Of a stretch of 64,000 bases of DNA, positions 50,842 through 61,063 are shown in pieces. The DNA is from Papilionanthe hookeriana x Papilionanthe teres. Its lineage: Eukaryota > Streptophyta > Magnoliopsida > Asparagales > Orchidaceae. Every line of letters begins with the position of its first letter. Positions within the stretch are counted from its first letter, which is position 1. The stretch lies in NCBI GenBank assembly GCA_022702705.1, contig CM040428.1, positions 59,376,155 through 59,440,154 of the forward strand. The letters are read 5' to 3'. A program made the translations under genes and the position numbers. The notes under the pieces are model-generated. The model was given only the letters and a program-made list of their open reading frames with translations, was not told where the DNA came from and made no database searches.

Positions 50842-51020
50842 TAGGGCTGTCAAAAAAACTCGTTGTTCGCGAACAGTTCGTGTTCGGTTCGCTAAGAAAT
50901 TCGTGTTCGATTCGTTCGATAAGCAAATGAGACGAACACGAACAATTTTTTTCGTTCGATTTGATAAACGAACCAAACACGAACAGTAGCGCGTTCGTTC
51001 GTGTTTGGTTCAATATTGTT
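50842..51020. repeat. 5' TIR and subterminal repeat region of the hAT element
   Basis: Repeated GTTCG / CGAAC motifs in both orientations (for example GTTCGCGAACAGTTCGTGTT and ACGAACACGAACAA) follow the TIR. An AT-rich block runs from about 51020 to 51280. Confidence 0.9.
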
Positions 51021-51284
51021 CGAAATATAAAATAATTTAGAATAATTATTTATTAAAAAATTATGAAATTAAAAAATAATTATATTATGTATATTCTAAA
51101 AATTTATCAAATTTTAAAAAATTCAATTCTATAAATTATAATATATAATAACTTAATAACAATAATAAACTGTAATATAATACTATTAGTAATATAAATA
51201 CTATATATTTATATAAAATAAGTTATATAAGTAATATAATATATTAATATTTATATATATTCATAATCTAATATATAGAAACTT

Positions 51285-51480
51285 AAAAACAAAACCCTAA
51301 GCCCTAATTCTAACCCCGTATTTCTGTTTCAACTTTCACACTTCGGCTCTCCCCTCTCTCGGAAGATTGCAGAAGCAGCCGACTCCTACTCTTCGCCTCA
51401 AAACCACGAAAAGCTTTCTCTCGTCAAGAGCTTAGGGTTGAATTTTTGTGTTTGTTCTCTAATCTCTGCTTCTATTTGTC
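51285..51480 (+). promoter_or_regulatory. Possible promoter/leader of the hAT transposase
   Basis: AAACCCTAA at 51292-51300 followed by GCCCTAATTC resembles the telo-box-like leaders of plant housekeeping genes, and CT-rich sequence follows. Position upstream of a long non-coding region and the transposase ORF suggests a 5' UTR with an intron. No TATA box can be picked with confidence. Confidence 0.3.
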
Positions 51481-53322
51481 TTCCATAGAGTCGGCGTTGG
51501 ATCGACTACTCGGTATTCTTGCTTCAGTGCTCGATATTCTTGTTTGGTTGCTTGTAGGCCTACCGAGGCGTCATCTACTCATCTTTGAGTATATTTTCTT
51601 TAACATTTCAAATTTAACTTCATGTTTGCCTCTTAGGTTAAATTTTCATAAATTTTTTTTAGGTTTATTTCTTTCATTTTTTTTCTGAGTGAAACCTAGG
51701 TTAAAGTAGACTTGTTTGTCTTCATATTGACTATAGATCTTTTTTTTTTTTGCGCGCATTCTTGCTTGGTTGCTTGTAAGGTTACCGGTGAGTCATATTT
51801 GAGTGTATTTTCTTTACTATTTCAGATTTATCTTCAGGTTGGGCTCGTAACTTAATTTTTTTTAAGTATTTTTTTAAGTGAAACCTAGTTTTTTGAAGTT
51901 TTGGGAGTGAAATCTTGCTTATAAACATGGCATATTGCCTCTAGATCTAGTTTGGAAGTGAGCTTATCGAGAAAAAAAATGATATTATCTGGTTGGGCAT
52001 ATTTGTGATATTATCTTTTCAAGAAAACTTACATACATACCACTTAATCCTTGTATATCTATTATTTTACTTTTTTAGCTTCAATTCGTTACATATATAC
52101 CCCTCAAAATGTTGAGATCTACATAAATCAGCAATCAACTGATTTTGTTTGTGCTATAAAGTTGAGATATCGAGAATTTGATATAGCATAAGTGATAGGT
52201 TCAAGTGTTTGGAATTTTTGGAGGCTAGATAGGTAAATATATAAGAATTGAGTGGTATGTACGTGTTTCTTTTGAAACTTCATGAGAGCAGTTATATTAC
52301 CCATAACTTGATTTTTTGTATTCTCACAATTCAAGTACAGGCTTATATACAAATTACCTTGCCAATGAATCTTCTTGAATGTTTTCTTGAATTGAGAATG
52401 ATTTATCTCTTAAGGTACATAAGCTTCAACATGTGTCATCTTTGAGTGATTCAATCTTTGAATTTCCTATGAAAATAAGTGATGAGATTTAACAACTCAA
52501 TAACCCATGAGTGCTTTGTTTTATGTAGTTGAGGTCAGCAGATTGAATGATTTTGTGCCTTTGGATCTTTTCAAGGCTTGCTTTGACAGTAAGTTGTTTG
52601 ATGGCTTGCTTTGACAGTAAGTTGTTCGATGAAGCACAATTCACTTGCCTACATATTTAAACTCTCTTAGTTAATAATTATGATTGTAATAATAGGACTC
52701 TCTTCTTAAGCATCAATATACACCGAGAAACAATTGCTGGTGATGGAATTTATTATAGTGCTTTATTCTTAATCTTATGTTACATAAGTAGAAATTTTAT
52801 TGTCTTTTTTATTTACTTGGGCATTTGGGCATGTAGTTTTCCAACTGCATGACCTCATTTGCAGATTTGTTTATATAGTTGGTCATATTTGATGCTTTGA
52901 AAGGCTTATTTACATGCTGATAGACTTTGTTTATTTTGTGATGGCTTTAACAGTATGTAAAGGAATGTTATTAGTTGCTAGAGTTGTTTGCTGACATGTA
53001 AATACCATGTAATTTTCAAAAGGAAATTTGAGTGGTATTTAGAACTCATGGTTATTGTCAAAAGCTGTGTTTGGAAAAGTCCCAACTTTTTGCTACCATT
53101 GTCAAGTTCATGGCCATCGTTTGAGAAATACTAATAGTTGTAAAGTTTTGTTTTCAATATATAAATAATAGTTGAGAAACACTAATAGAATAATAGTTCA
53201 ATTCTAACTCAATAAATTTTATATTGCATTTGTGATGATTTACTCTCATTTTATTTTGATAATCTTACTTCACATCGTGTTCTTTTAATTTTCTATTATA
53301 CTTTTTTCTATAGATATTTACA
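51481..53322. other. 5' non-coding region of the hAT element
   Basis: Probable 5' UTR/intron. Two imperfect copies of a ~100-bp block start at about 51535 and 51752 (CTTGYTTGGTTGCTTGTA). A perfect-period 28-bp tandem duplication (GGCTTGCTTTGACAGTAAGT) is at 52575-52602 and 52603-52630. No recognisable coding fragment. Confidence 0.6.
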
Positions 53323-54348
53323 ATGTCAAATGTTGAACATTCTCAATCTGTATCAAATGATGAACAATTGCCTCTTGCAACACAAGAAAGAATTGATACT
53401 TCTCAACTTATTGATCTGACTGTTGGAAGCACTAGTATTGCAATGCAGACAACGAAAGGTAGAAAGAGAAAATCAGCTGTCTGTGAGCATTTTATAGATA
53501 TTAAATTAAATTCTAAGGGGGTTAAAGTATCACATGTTCAATGCATTTGTTGTGGGGTGAAAATCTTGAAACCAAAGACAGGTACAACCTCGCAACTTCT
53601 TGGGCATGTTAAGGACTATGCTAAGACAAAAGCAAAGAGTCAACAACAAATTGACTTATTAGACAAGAGACAAAAGTTTTTGAACTTCTTGCCTTTAGAA
53701 GTCCAGGGTGATTCAGAGATTTCTATTTTCTATGACCCTAAAAATTATGATCAACAACTCATAAGAAAGGTGATTGCAAAAATGATAATTGTACACGAGT
53801 ATCCGTTTTTTATGGTTGAACATACTTGGTTCAATATTTTGTTAAAAATGTTAAATCCTAACTTTCGAAGTGTTTCAAGAAACACAATCAAAAAAGATTG
53901 CATGAAAGTTTACGAGTGCGAGAAAGAGAAGCTTAAATCTCGCTTTAAGCATGTACACAGGGTGTCATTAACTGCAGATTGTTGGACCTCCAATCAGACT
54001 ATCGGGTATATGTGTTTGACTGCACATTATATCGATGAATCATGGAAGGTAAAGAAGGTTATTATCAATTTTATTGAGTTAGAGCCTCCACATACAGACA
54101 CTTACATTTGTGATGTTATTTGTGAGTGTTTGTTGGACTGGAAGATTCAGGATAAAATATCTACAATTACTTTAGATAATGCAAGCAATAATGACGTCGC
54201 AGCTAGTTCTTTAAAAGCGAATTTTCAATCAAGCAATATGGTCATTCCTCTTCCCAAATGGATCCTGGAGATCGGGCAAGATAATCAAGATATATTTTTT
54301 ACAAATCATGAAGGAAGGAGAAACACAAAATGTCTTTCTTGGGGTTGA
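53323..54348 (+). CDS. hAT (RICESLEEPER-type) transposase N-terminal half fused to beta-amylase residues
   Basis: 341-codon ORF. Residues ~45-110 form a degenerate BED finger (VQCICCGVKI, then LLGHVKDYAK) in which the second zinc-binding His is not evident. Residues ~145-190 hold the hAT helical region (QQLIRKVIAKMIIVHEYPF). The RNase H-like core keeps the first two catalytic aspartates in SLTADCWTSNQTIG and TITLDNASNNDVAA, but the third acidic residue, the insertion domain and the hAT dimerisation domain are absent. From about residue 305 the frame becomes beta-amylase (VIPLPKWILEIGQDNQD) and stops after CLSWG. RICESLEEPER-like proteins are about 650-700 residues, so this is half-length. It could still bind DNA weakly or act as a dominant-negative; both are inference. 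Confidence 0.85.
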   Translation: MSNVEHSQSVSNDEQLPLATQERIDTSQLIDLTVGSTSIAMQTTKGRKRKSAVCEHFIDIKLNSKGVKVSHVQCICCGVKILKPKTGTTSQLLGHVKDYAKTKAKSQQQIDLLDKRQKFLNFLPLEVQGDSEISIFYDPKNYDQQLIRKVIAKMIIVHEYPFFMVEHTWFNILLKMLNPNFRSVSRNTIKKDCMKVYECEKEKLKSRFKHVHRVSLTADCWTSNQTIGYMCLTAHYIDESWKVKKVIINFIELEPPHTDTYICDVICECLLDWKIQDKISTITLDNASNNDVAASSLKANFQSSNMVIPLPKWILEIGQDNQDIFFTNHEGRRNTKCLSWG

Positions 54349-54697
54349 TAAAGAGCGCGTTCTAAAAGGGAGAACTGGCATTGAGGTAATTACCAGTGCT
54401 TCTTATATGCTTGATTCTTCATCCTTTTGCCATATGTCATTTATCCATTGTAAAAATCCATAGCTTTTGTGCATGTTTTTGCAAATTTAAGTTTTATAAT
54501 GTGGATGTTTGTGTAAATTGTATGTTTCTATTTTATTCCCATCTGATCAATTATGTGCAGGTTTATTTTGATTTCATGAGAAGCTTCATGATGGAATTTG
54601 ATGACTTATTTAAGGAGGACTTAATTTCTGCAATTGAAATTGGACTTGGTGTTTCTGGTGAACTGAGATTTCCTTCACATTCAGAAAAGATAGGGTG
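54238..54697 (+). pseudogene. Captured beta-amylase (GH14, BAM2-like) fragment
   Basis: The first exon piece (54238-54385) reads VIPLPKWILEIGQDNQDIFF, TNHEGRRNTKCLSWG and, after a ~2-bp loss near 54345, VDKERVLKGRTGIE. A GT...AG intron follows at 54386-54560. The next piece reads VYFDFMRSFMMEFDDLF and ISAIEIGLGVSGELRFPS. This is the GH14 beta-amylase segment containing the catalytic-acid Glu (in G-x-x-GEL-R/K-Y/F-P). The DREGRRNTECL..GIDKERVL..RTGIEVYFD wording is typical of the plant BAM2 clade. Both exon parts and the intron are kept, so capture was at the DNA level. It is about 80 codons against ~500 in the enzyme, frameshifted and inactive. Confidence 0.85.
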
Positions 54698-54712
54698 TAG
54701 ATTATTCATGCA

Positions 54713-54952
54713 AAGAAGCCAAACTGGGACCTGAGGAGAGACATGCAGAAGAACCTTGACAAGCTGGAGAGACGAACACAGAAAGCATTATATGAGCTAA
54801 TGCATGAGTAAATGACATCTCTGTAGATCATATTAGATAAATCGGATTTATTAAGCAGTTTTTAGTTTCAAATTTTATTTGTTTATGCTGTAGTTGAGCA
54901 AGAGAAGAAGAAGGCAGCCATGGAACTTGACAATGTTGGAAATGCAGATTGA
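54713..54952 (+). pseudogene. Captured CCDC12/cwf18-like splicing-factor fragment
   Basis: 54713-54807 reads KKPNWDLRRDMQKNLDKLER then RTQKALYELM. After a GT...AG-like intron (about 54808-54893) it continues VEQEKKKAAMELDNVGNAD and stops at 54952. This matches the conserved C-terminal region of CCDC12/cwf18, a spliceosome-associated coiled-coil protein (the human version has a PDWDLKRDVAKKLEKL-type motif). It is in a different frame from the amylase piece and begins abruptly after it, with the junction between about 54697 and 54712. The splice join as written does not restore the frame. The natural stop and following ~500 bp may be its own 3' UTR. Confidence 0.8.
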
Positions 54953-55499
54953 CCATTTGAATTTTATAGTGGTCTTCATTAGGTATAGCAGTCAGATATA
55001 TTTAAGAACAGCAGTTATTTTTGTCGTGTTGTTGGTAGGGATTGTTTTGTAATTAAAACCTGCTACCTTCGGTGTTTCAAGCCTAGTATAATTTGGCAAA
55101 TTTGATTCATCGTATGAGGCTAACTTTTTTATTCTATATGTTTATATTCAAGTCTATGTTTCCTTAAATAAGTTTTAAAAAACTTTCTAGGTGCTTTGTT
55201 TGATGGCGTATCTTCGAACTTCGGGTTGTTTGTTTTATGGATTATGACACAAAAGTGATCCCAAACAAGCCCCACACATTTGTTTTTCGATGCAAGTCCA
55301 CACTTTTATTTGTCTAGAACTAACAGGTTCTGAGGGAATGCTTTGGTTCACATTGCTGGCCTTAAAATGTGTCCACAGTATTTATTTTTTATGCCAAATT
55401 TATATTAGAATTAAATCTTTTAAATCAAATGTAATGTAAATTGCAATATATATATTAAGCAGATTATGTAAAATTTTAAGATTTTGAAGTTATTTTAAT

Positions 55500-55770
55500 G
55501 AGGCTCTTATCTTACAATTATGGTTTATCTTACAATTTCGAACAATTTCGAATAATTCGAATGATTCGAACGATTCGAACGATTCGAACATTACGAACAA
55601 CTCGAACAATACGAATAATTCGAACTAATTTCGAACAAATCGAACCGAACACGAACAGAATATTCACGAACAATTTCGAACACGAACCGAACACGAACAA
55701 CTTAATTTTCGAACGAACCGAACACGAACACTAGTTTTGTTCGTTCGTGTTCTGTTCGTCTACACCCCTA
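55500..55770. repeat. 3' subterminal repeats and TIR of the hAT element
   Basis: A run of ATTCGAACRATTCGAAC-like units at about 55535-55625 is followed by AACCGAACACGAAC units and the terminal TACACCCCTA. An Arg/Thr/Ile-rich frame over it (55498-55734) is just translated repeat. Confidence 0.9.
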
Positions 55771-55778
55771 TATACCTA

Positions 55779-57533
55779 TAGCCCACACCATCACGAGCAT
55801 CAAAACTATCAAAATGTTAAATTAATTAAAAAAACTATATTTTTACATCAAATAAGGGTCATAACCTAAAGAATTTATTAGAACAGACAGACAACTTAAG
55901 ATAGCTCTCTGATATTATCATCTAAATAATTTTGAAAGACATACATGTTTTAAATTAAAGCTAGTGGAAGAATAATTATTTTGGTGAAATGTTGCATATG
56001 AAATTAAACTCGTGTGGCCTAAAATATAAACATAAACAAAATTTGTATTATTGGATGAATATAATTTTATTTTATCATTGTCTATTTAATTAAAGGTCAT
56101 CGGTAAGTAATTAAAAGTGTAGTAAGCTACAATTCACCAAAAATAGCATATTAAGCTTTTTTTTAGATTTATGAATGTCAAGAAATATTACAAATATTTT
56201 GTTAGGACTATCTCGCCTATTATTAGAATGCCTAAAGAAGTTAGAATTTGTTTATGAGCATAGATATATATTTCAGCATAAGTGACAATTTGAATTTGAA
56301 ATTGAGATCAATTCTACATCTACGCCTCTAAGAAACTAAACATGAATTTAAAACTGTGGTTGAAATTTAATCTAAACATATATTGCATTTAAAACCGAGG
56401 AAGAATCCATGGATTCATGCCAGAAAAGTCAAAATCCCACATATTTATGCGAAGGAAAGAATTAGGATCCCACATACTCCTTTTAGGAAGAAAAGATTAA
56501 GAGCAATTGCTAGAAAAGAAGTTTTTATTGTATGTATTCAAAGTAAAAGGGTTAAATTTTATAAAATTGTAGATTTATTATTATTATTATTTCAAAATAG
56601 GCTAGATGTATATTTTCTTCATAGATAAGTTTCTGTAGTAACTTAATTTAAATAATTTAATTAAATAAGAAAAATATAAGATCCATTACATTGGAATCAG
56701 AACCCTAGGCTCTTTTCCAAAATTCTGCCTTCAAAAAATTCCATCCCTGTGAAAACTCAATTTAATCTTATCATTCATTAAAGCATTACTTTCTCTTCTG
56801 CCTTTCATTTTGCGTATTGAGTTTAACCCCCATCCAGACAAAGTTTCAATGCATATTGAGTTTAATCCCCACCATGACCAAAAGGTTCAACTCCACATAT
56901 CTTAACTAAGTTGTTTCCAAACTTCAACTAGAATCGCCTATTGCATCTCAATCTCACTTTTCATATAAATGCAAAATCATTAACCCTCTTGTATTTTCTT
57001 GTCGTTGTCCTCTATTTGTCTCGTGGACCTCAACAACAGGGATTCAAGGAGTCAACCTTGATTACACAACTTTATAACTCATGTTGTTTGCATAACTGTT
57101 GTTCAAAGCTAAAAGCCCTTAAATAAATGTTATCCGCATTTGAATTAAACTTGACTTTTAAATAACTTTGATCCGTAAATCTTTAAGCGGAATTTAATTT
57201 TGGCATAGGAAATTTTCATTTATAATGCGTTTGAAACTCCTAGAGAATTTACAAAATAAGTGAGATGATGTAAAGAAATTTTATAGCAATCATAAATCTA
57301 AAATTATCATAGCTAATAATTCAATGCATCGCGATTCAAAAAGCCATATAGAAGTGAACCAACACTTGATTCAAGGAAAGATAGATAATGGCTTGATTGG
57401 CACACATAATATACTTATTGAACTGCAGTTTGTAGTGTGCTTACTAGAGATTTAAATGGTGGCATAGAATCCGATTTTGTCCGTGGAATCACACACAAGG
57501 GTAGATCTAGCAATTGAGGAAACAGTCAGCTGT
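55779..57533. other. Non-coding stretch right of the hAT element
   Basis: No supportable gene. A Lys/Arg-rich 81-codon frame at 56383-56628 has no recognised domain. On the minus strand 55777-55806 could be a tiny exon ending at the hAT target site, but it does not match the phase of the exon at 50494-50558. Confidence 0.5.
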
Positions 57534-57546
57534 AGAGAGAGAGAGT

Positions 57547-57578
<32 letters not shown>

Positions 57579-57594
57579 CAGAGAGAGAGAGAGT
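57534..57594. repeat. (GA)n microsatellite
   Basis: About 60 bp of GA repeats with a few interruptions. Confidence 0.95.
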
Positions 57595-58432
57595 TGAGAA
57601 AATAGTGTTAAACTAAAGGGTAATAGTTCAATGGAAGGAGAATCATCCCTTTTTAAATTAACCCTCCCATTTATAAAATGGGTACTTTCTATATAAAAAG
57701 TGTATAAACTATGATTACATACAGTTGGGATCTCAGATTATTCGAGTTTGTCTTCTATAGCCTCGGGAGTATAAACTGCATTATTTCTGGTCTCTTATCC
57801 TCTGTGGATGTTGCATTCGCGCTTCTACACTTTGCCATCACGTTTAGTCGCAACATGCACCTGTTTGACCTTCTTTCAAGAGATCCTCGTTCTCTTTGGG
57901 TCATGAATTTGTGGGCGAATGGATCAATATCCTGAGGGGTCATGTAGTATTCACAAGTATCTACCTCCTTGTTCTCAGAACTCTACACTTGGTCGGTTGC
58001 ATTCAGCACAGTCATACTAGGCCACTCATGCTCACCTTTGCACTCGAGCATAATACACTTAATTATGTGCATCTGAGTCGGATCGTTTCTAACCTTCCTG
58101 TTCATTTGAGTAAGCCCCTTTTGCAAGCCATGGCCAAGAAGATAAGTCAATTAAATCAATCTTCATTTTTTATTGGCGTGTTATGACTGCTTTCGATCAT
58201 ACATATTTAATTTCCAGACTCGTCTCTTAGAAAGTTGTGTTGCGAAAAGAATTAAAAATTAAATGCATAAAAATTATTATAGAATTTAAATTCTATTTAT
58301 GATAGGGAAACTCCCTCAGATTTTCAACTCTAAACCTTATAAAAAAGATAAAAGAAATCGCCAGAAAAATTTGTGCTTCAACCTTTTTCTTCTATTTTTG
58401 GAGTCGACTATTTGATATACGTTTATACGATA

Positions 58433-60240
58433 ATGGCGGATCTCAATGAAGCAAACACCGCCCTCTCAGATGATGAGTTGCTAGAGGGACTGTTTATTAA
58501 GAGAAAACAAAAACGCGGCCAGAAAAGATAAAAACGGATGGGTAATGAAGTGAATGAGGGAGAGTTCGACTTCTACTGATGCTACGACTCCAGTGGGGAT
58601 GACTGTCATAGAATTGGATTCGCTAGTGGGTGCCTGTCATAGAGTTGGATTCACTAGTGGGCAATTCATCTATGGACTTCCTCCGTGGGACAGAGCAGCA
58701 CTAGGCAAATGCTTGGGGAATTGCCAAACCTAGATGATGTTGACAATTCAAGACTTCACAACTTCAACGTGAGTGTAGATCAAATAGTATGTGGAAAAAT
58801 CTTAGAAATTAAGTAAAAATTAAGAGAATACATATTGTGACGTTTTACTTTCCTTATTTGTTTGCAATGTATATTACTTGTTGCAAGCTTTTTGGCTTTA
58901 TTTTTCACACAAAGAATATTGGTCAGCTATACAAGAATGCGACACTGGATGTTCCCAACAAGAATGACCAAGTAAGAAGGAAGATCATTAAGCAATGTTC
59001 TTAGGAGGTACATTCGGATGTAGGAACTAAGACCAAGGGAGATGCGGCGAATGAGGGTCAGGAGGATCGCGCTATGGTGGTACCTGCTCGTCTATTCTAG
59101 GGTGTAGAGAATCCATGGCCACAACCGTCAAAGTTACTTCTCCTGTGAACTTGGCTGAATTAGTGCAACAACTAGCTGGGTTAAAGCACAAGCTCGTCTA
59201 GTTGAAAGAATTTGTTGATAACATGGAAAGCAAATTTGGGGATCTGAAGGACAAGTGCTTGGCGCTTCAAGGCCAGGCCGAATCCAGCTGCTTGGCCCAA
59301 TTGAAGCTGGAGGAGAGTACTTACTGAAATGGCTCATCTGACTGGGTCGACTCCCGATGGAGATCATTTCAAATCCTTGGGTAGAATATTTATTTTCTTC
59401 TTAATTTCGTTCTATATACTTGTTTGTATTCACTTGTTTTATTTGGATCAAGTCGTCTGTAATGAATGTTATCCCTCATTCAATAAAGATCAGGTTCAAG
59501 CTCTCTAATTTGAGCAATGATTTAATTACTTTATTAAATGTGATTCTATGTATCTGGTATCCTATTATTTATTTTCTTACCCTCGTGAAGATTATAGTCT
59601 TTCACCCTATAAAAAGTGTTTCTACAATAGTTATCGCATTCCATTGATCGCTCATGAAAAGCTTATCTCCATTATTTTTCACCACGTTTATCGCTTCCTG
59701 TTATGATCATATGGCATTCGTTGAAGCCAAGGTTTTTCAGTCAAAGATGTTGACCGGCTCAATGCAACTATGTTTTTGACTGCACTACTAACTTGAGGGC
59801 AACAAAGGAGAAGTAGAACTCACTTTAGTTGTTTTACCGTGACGAGTTCCCACTTGGGCAGCAACTATCACTCTGCCAAAAGTTGGTAGATACTTCTAAC
59901 ATTTATTGCATCATCCTGACTCAAGTTATGCTGAATGCTTTTGTTGAGAATATACTGTTGACCTTATTTCTGAGGCAAATGGAAGTTCTATGGTCGATTG
60001 GCATTTTCTGGGAGATGGTCACCCTCAGGACTTCCAAGGGTGGGTGTGTGCTGTTCATTGAAATTGACATTCAACTTCAAGGCTTTCAGATTAAAGTCAA
60101 GCATTAGAAAAGCAAGTTCTGATTCATTGCTTCCAAGAAAAGATGGTCAAACAAGACATGGTCGAGTCCTATTGTTTTGGCAAAGAAAAAAGTGAAATTA
60201 TCTGTTGAAGAGCTCACACACTACGATAAGGTGAAATAAT
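58433..60240 (+). pseudogene. Gag-like relic of an LTR retrotransposon (unassigned)
   Basis: Begins MADLNEANTALSDDELLEGL and KRKQKRGQKR, then stops. Broken frames follow with a heptad-like stretch near 59150-59330 (LAELVQQLAGLKHKLV, LKEFVDNMESKFGDLKDKC) and a later block at 59830-60230 in mixed frames. The composition and layout resemble gag regions of Tat/Ogre-type or other plant gypsy elements, but I see no zinc knuckle or protease, so the family is not assigned. An LTR-like start (TGATGACACTTATG) lies downstream at 61064. Multiple stops make it non-functional. Confidence 0.45.
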
Positions 60241-61063
60241 GGAGCTCAATGTCACCAAGTACATAGAAGCGACTATCATTGGAAAAATACTAGCTTGTAA
60301 ATGTTGAAATCAATAGTGCTTAATTTCACTTCTTAGACCTGGCTTGTTTTTACATCTCAGCACAAATATTTGGTTAGCTCTCGGCAAATGATTGGGCGTC
60401 CCAAAGCATCGCCAAGGGGCAAACTATCTTTATTGCTCAAGTAGAAATTTGCTATACGTCAAATTTTTCCTTTGTCTTGTAACTAAGGACTTGTCTCTTT
60501 CTATACATAACATACGGGGAGGGGGATGGCAAATCAAGAATCTTGCTTATCTAAGCAATAATCCATATATTCACTCTATATGACCCTCTCTTGTAGTCAT
60601 TCAAAAGAATCAAACATAAGCTAATCCCTGATACATGAAAAGGCATTTGAAAGATCAGCAGTGAGTTAACCCAATGTCATTAGTAGATGCTACTTGGAGC
60701 CATTTACTAAGACAACTCGGCAAGAGGAGGCTGAAGATCCATATACTGCGACTCAGTAGGTGACTCCAACTCGCTCCCTATCCCTAGGAAATGAGTGAAT
60801 GGGAGCAGGGATTGGCAAGGAAATTACTACATATGAGGAGGCTATAGAGAGACGCTCTATCAAGAGTTCGCACGTAAGAGAAAATAGAAGGCTATTGCTG
60901 AGGACGAGTTGACACTAAGAAGATATAAAGCATTCGCTCCAATTGGGAAGGCAACTGGGTCATGCTGCCTTCTCAAAAGAAAGAAGCCAAGTTTTGATAA
61001 TTGAGGGTGGAGAGCACGCTCCGGTTAACTTAACTTTGGTATGGAATGTCAAGTTAGGCGAAC
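60241..61063. other. Likely internal/3' part of the gag-like element
   Basis: No open frame of note. Short acidic coding-like pieces near 60680-61020 may be the degenerate C-terminal part of the preceding relic. Confidence 0.35.

Larger units (their letters stand above)
50842..55770 (+). mobile_element. Complete-ended hAT element with captured host-gene fragments
   Basis: The 5' end is TAGGGCTGTCAAAAAAACTC; the 3' end reverse-complemented is TAGGGGTGTAGACGAACAGA. The flanks are TATACCTA at 50834-50841 and TATACCTA at 55771-55778, a perfect 8-bp hAT target duplication. Both ends have dense TTCG/CGAAC subterminal motifs, the usual transposase-binding architecture of hAT elements. Inside, in order, are a leader region with AAACCCTAA, a long 5' non-coding region, an N-terminal transposase ORF, a beta-amylase fragment with its intron, and a CCDC12/cwf18-like fragment. 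It lacks the transposase C terminus, so it would need a helper. The perfect TSD suggests a fairly recent insertion. Confidence 0.93.

Noticed and set aside
55498..55734. Arg/Ile/Thr-rich open frame
   Set aside because: Translation of hAT subterminal CGAAC repeats.
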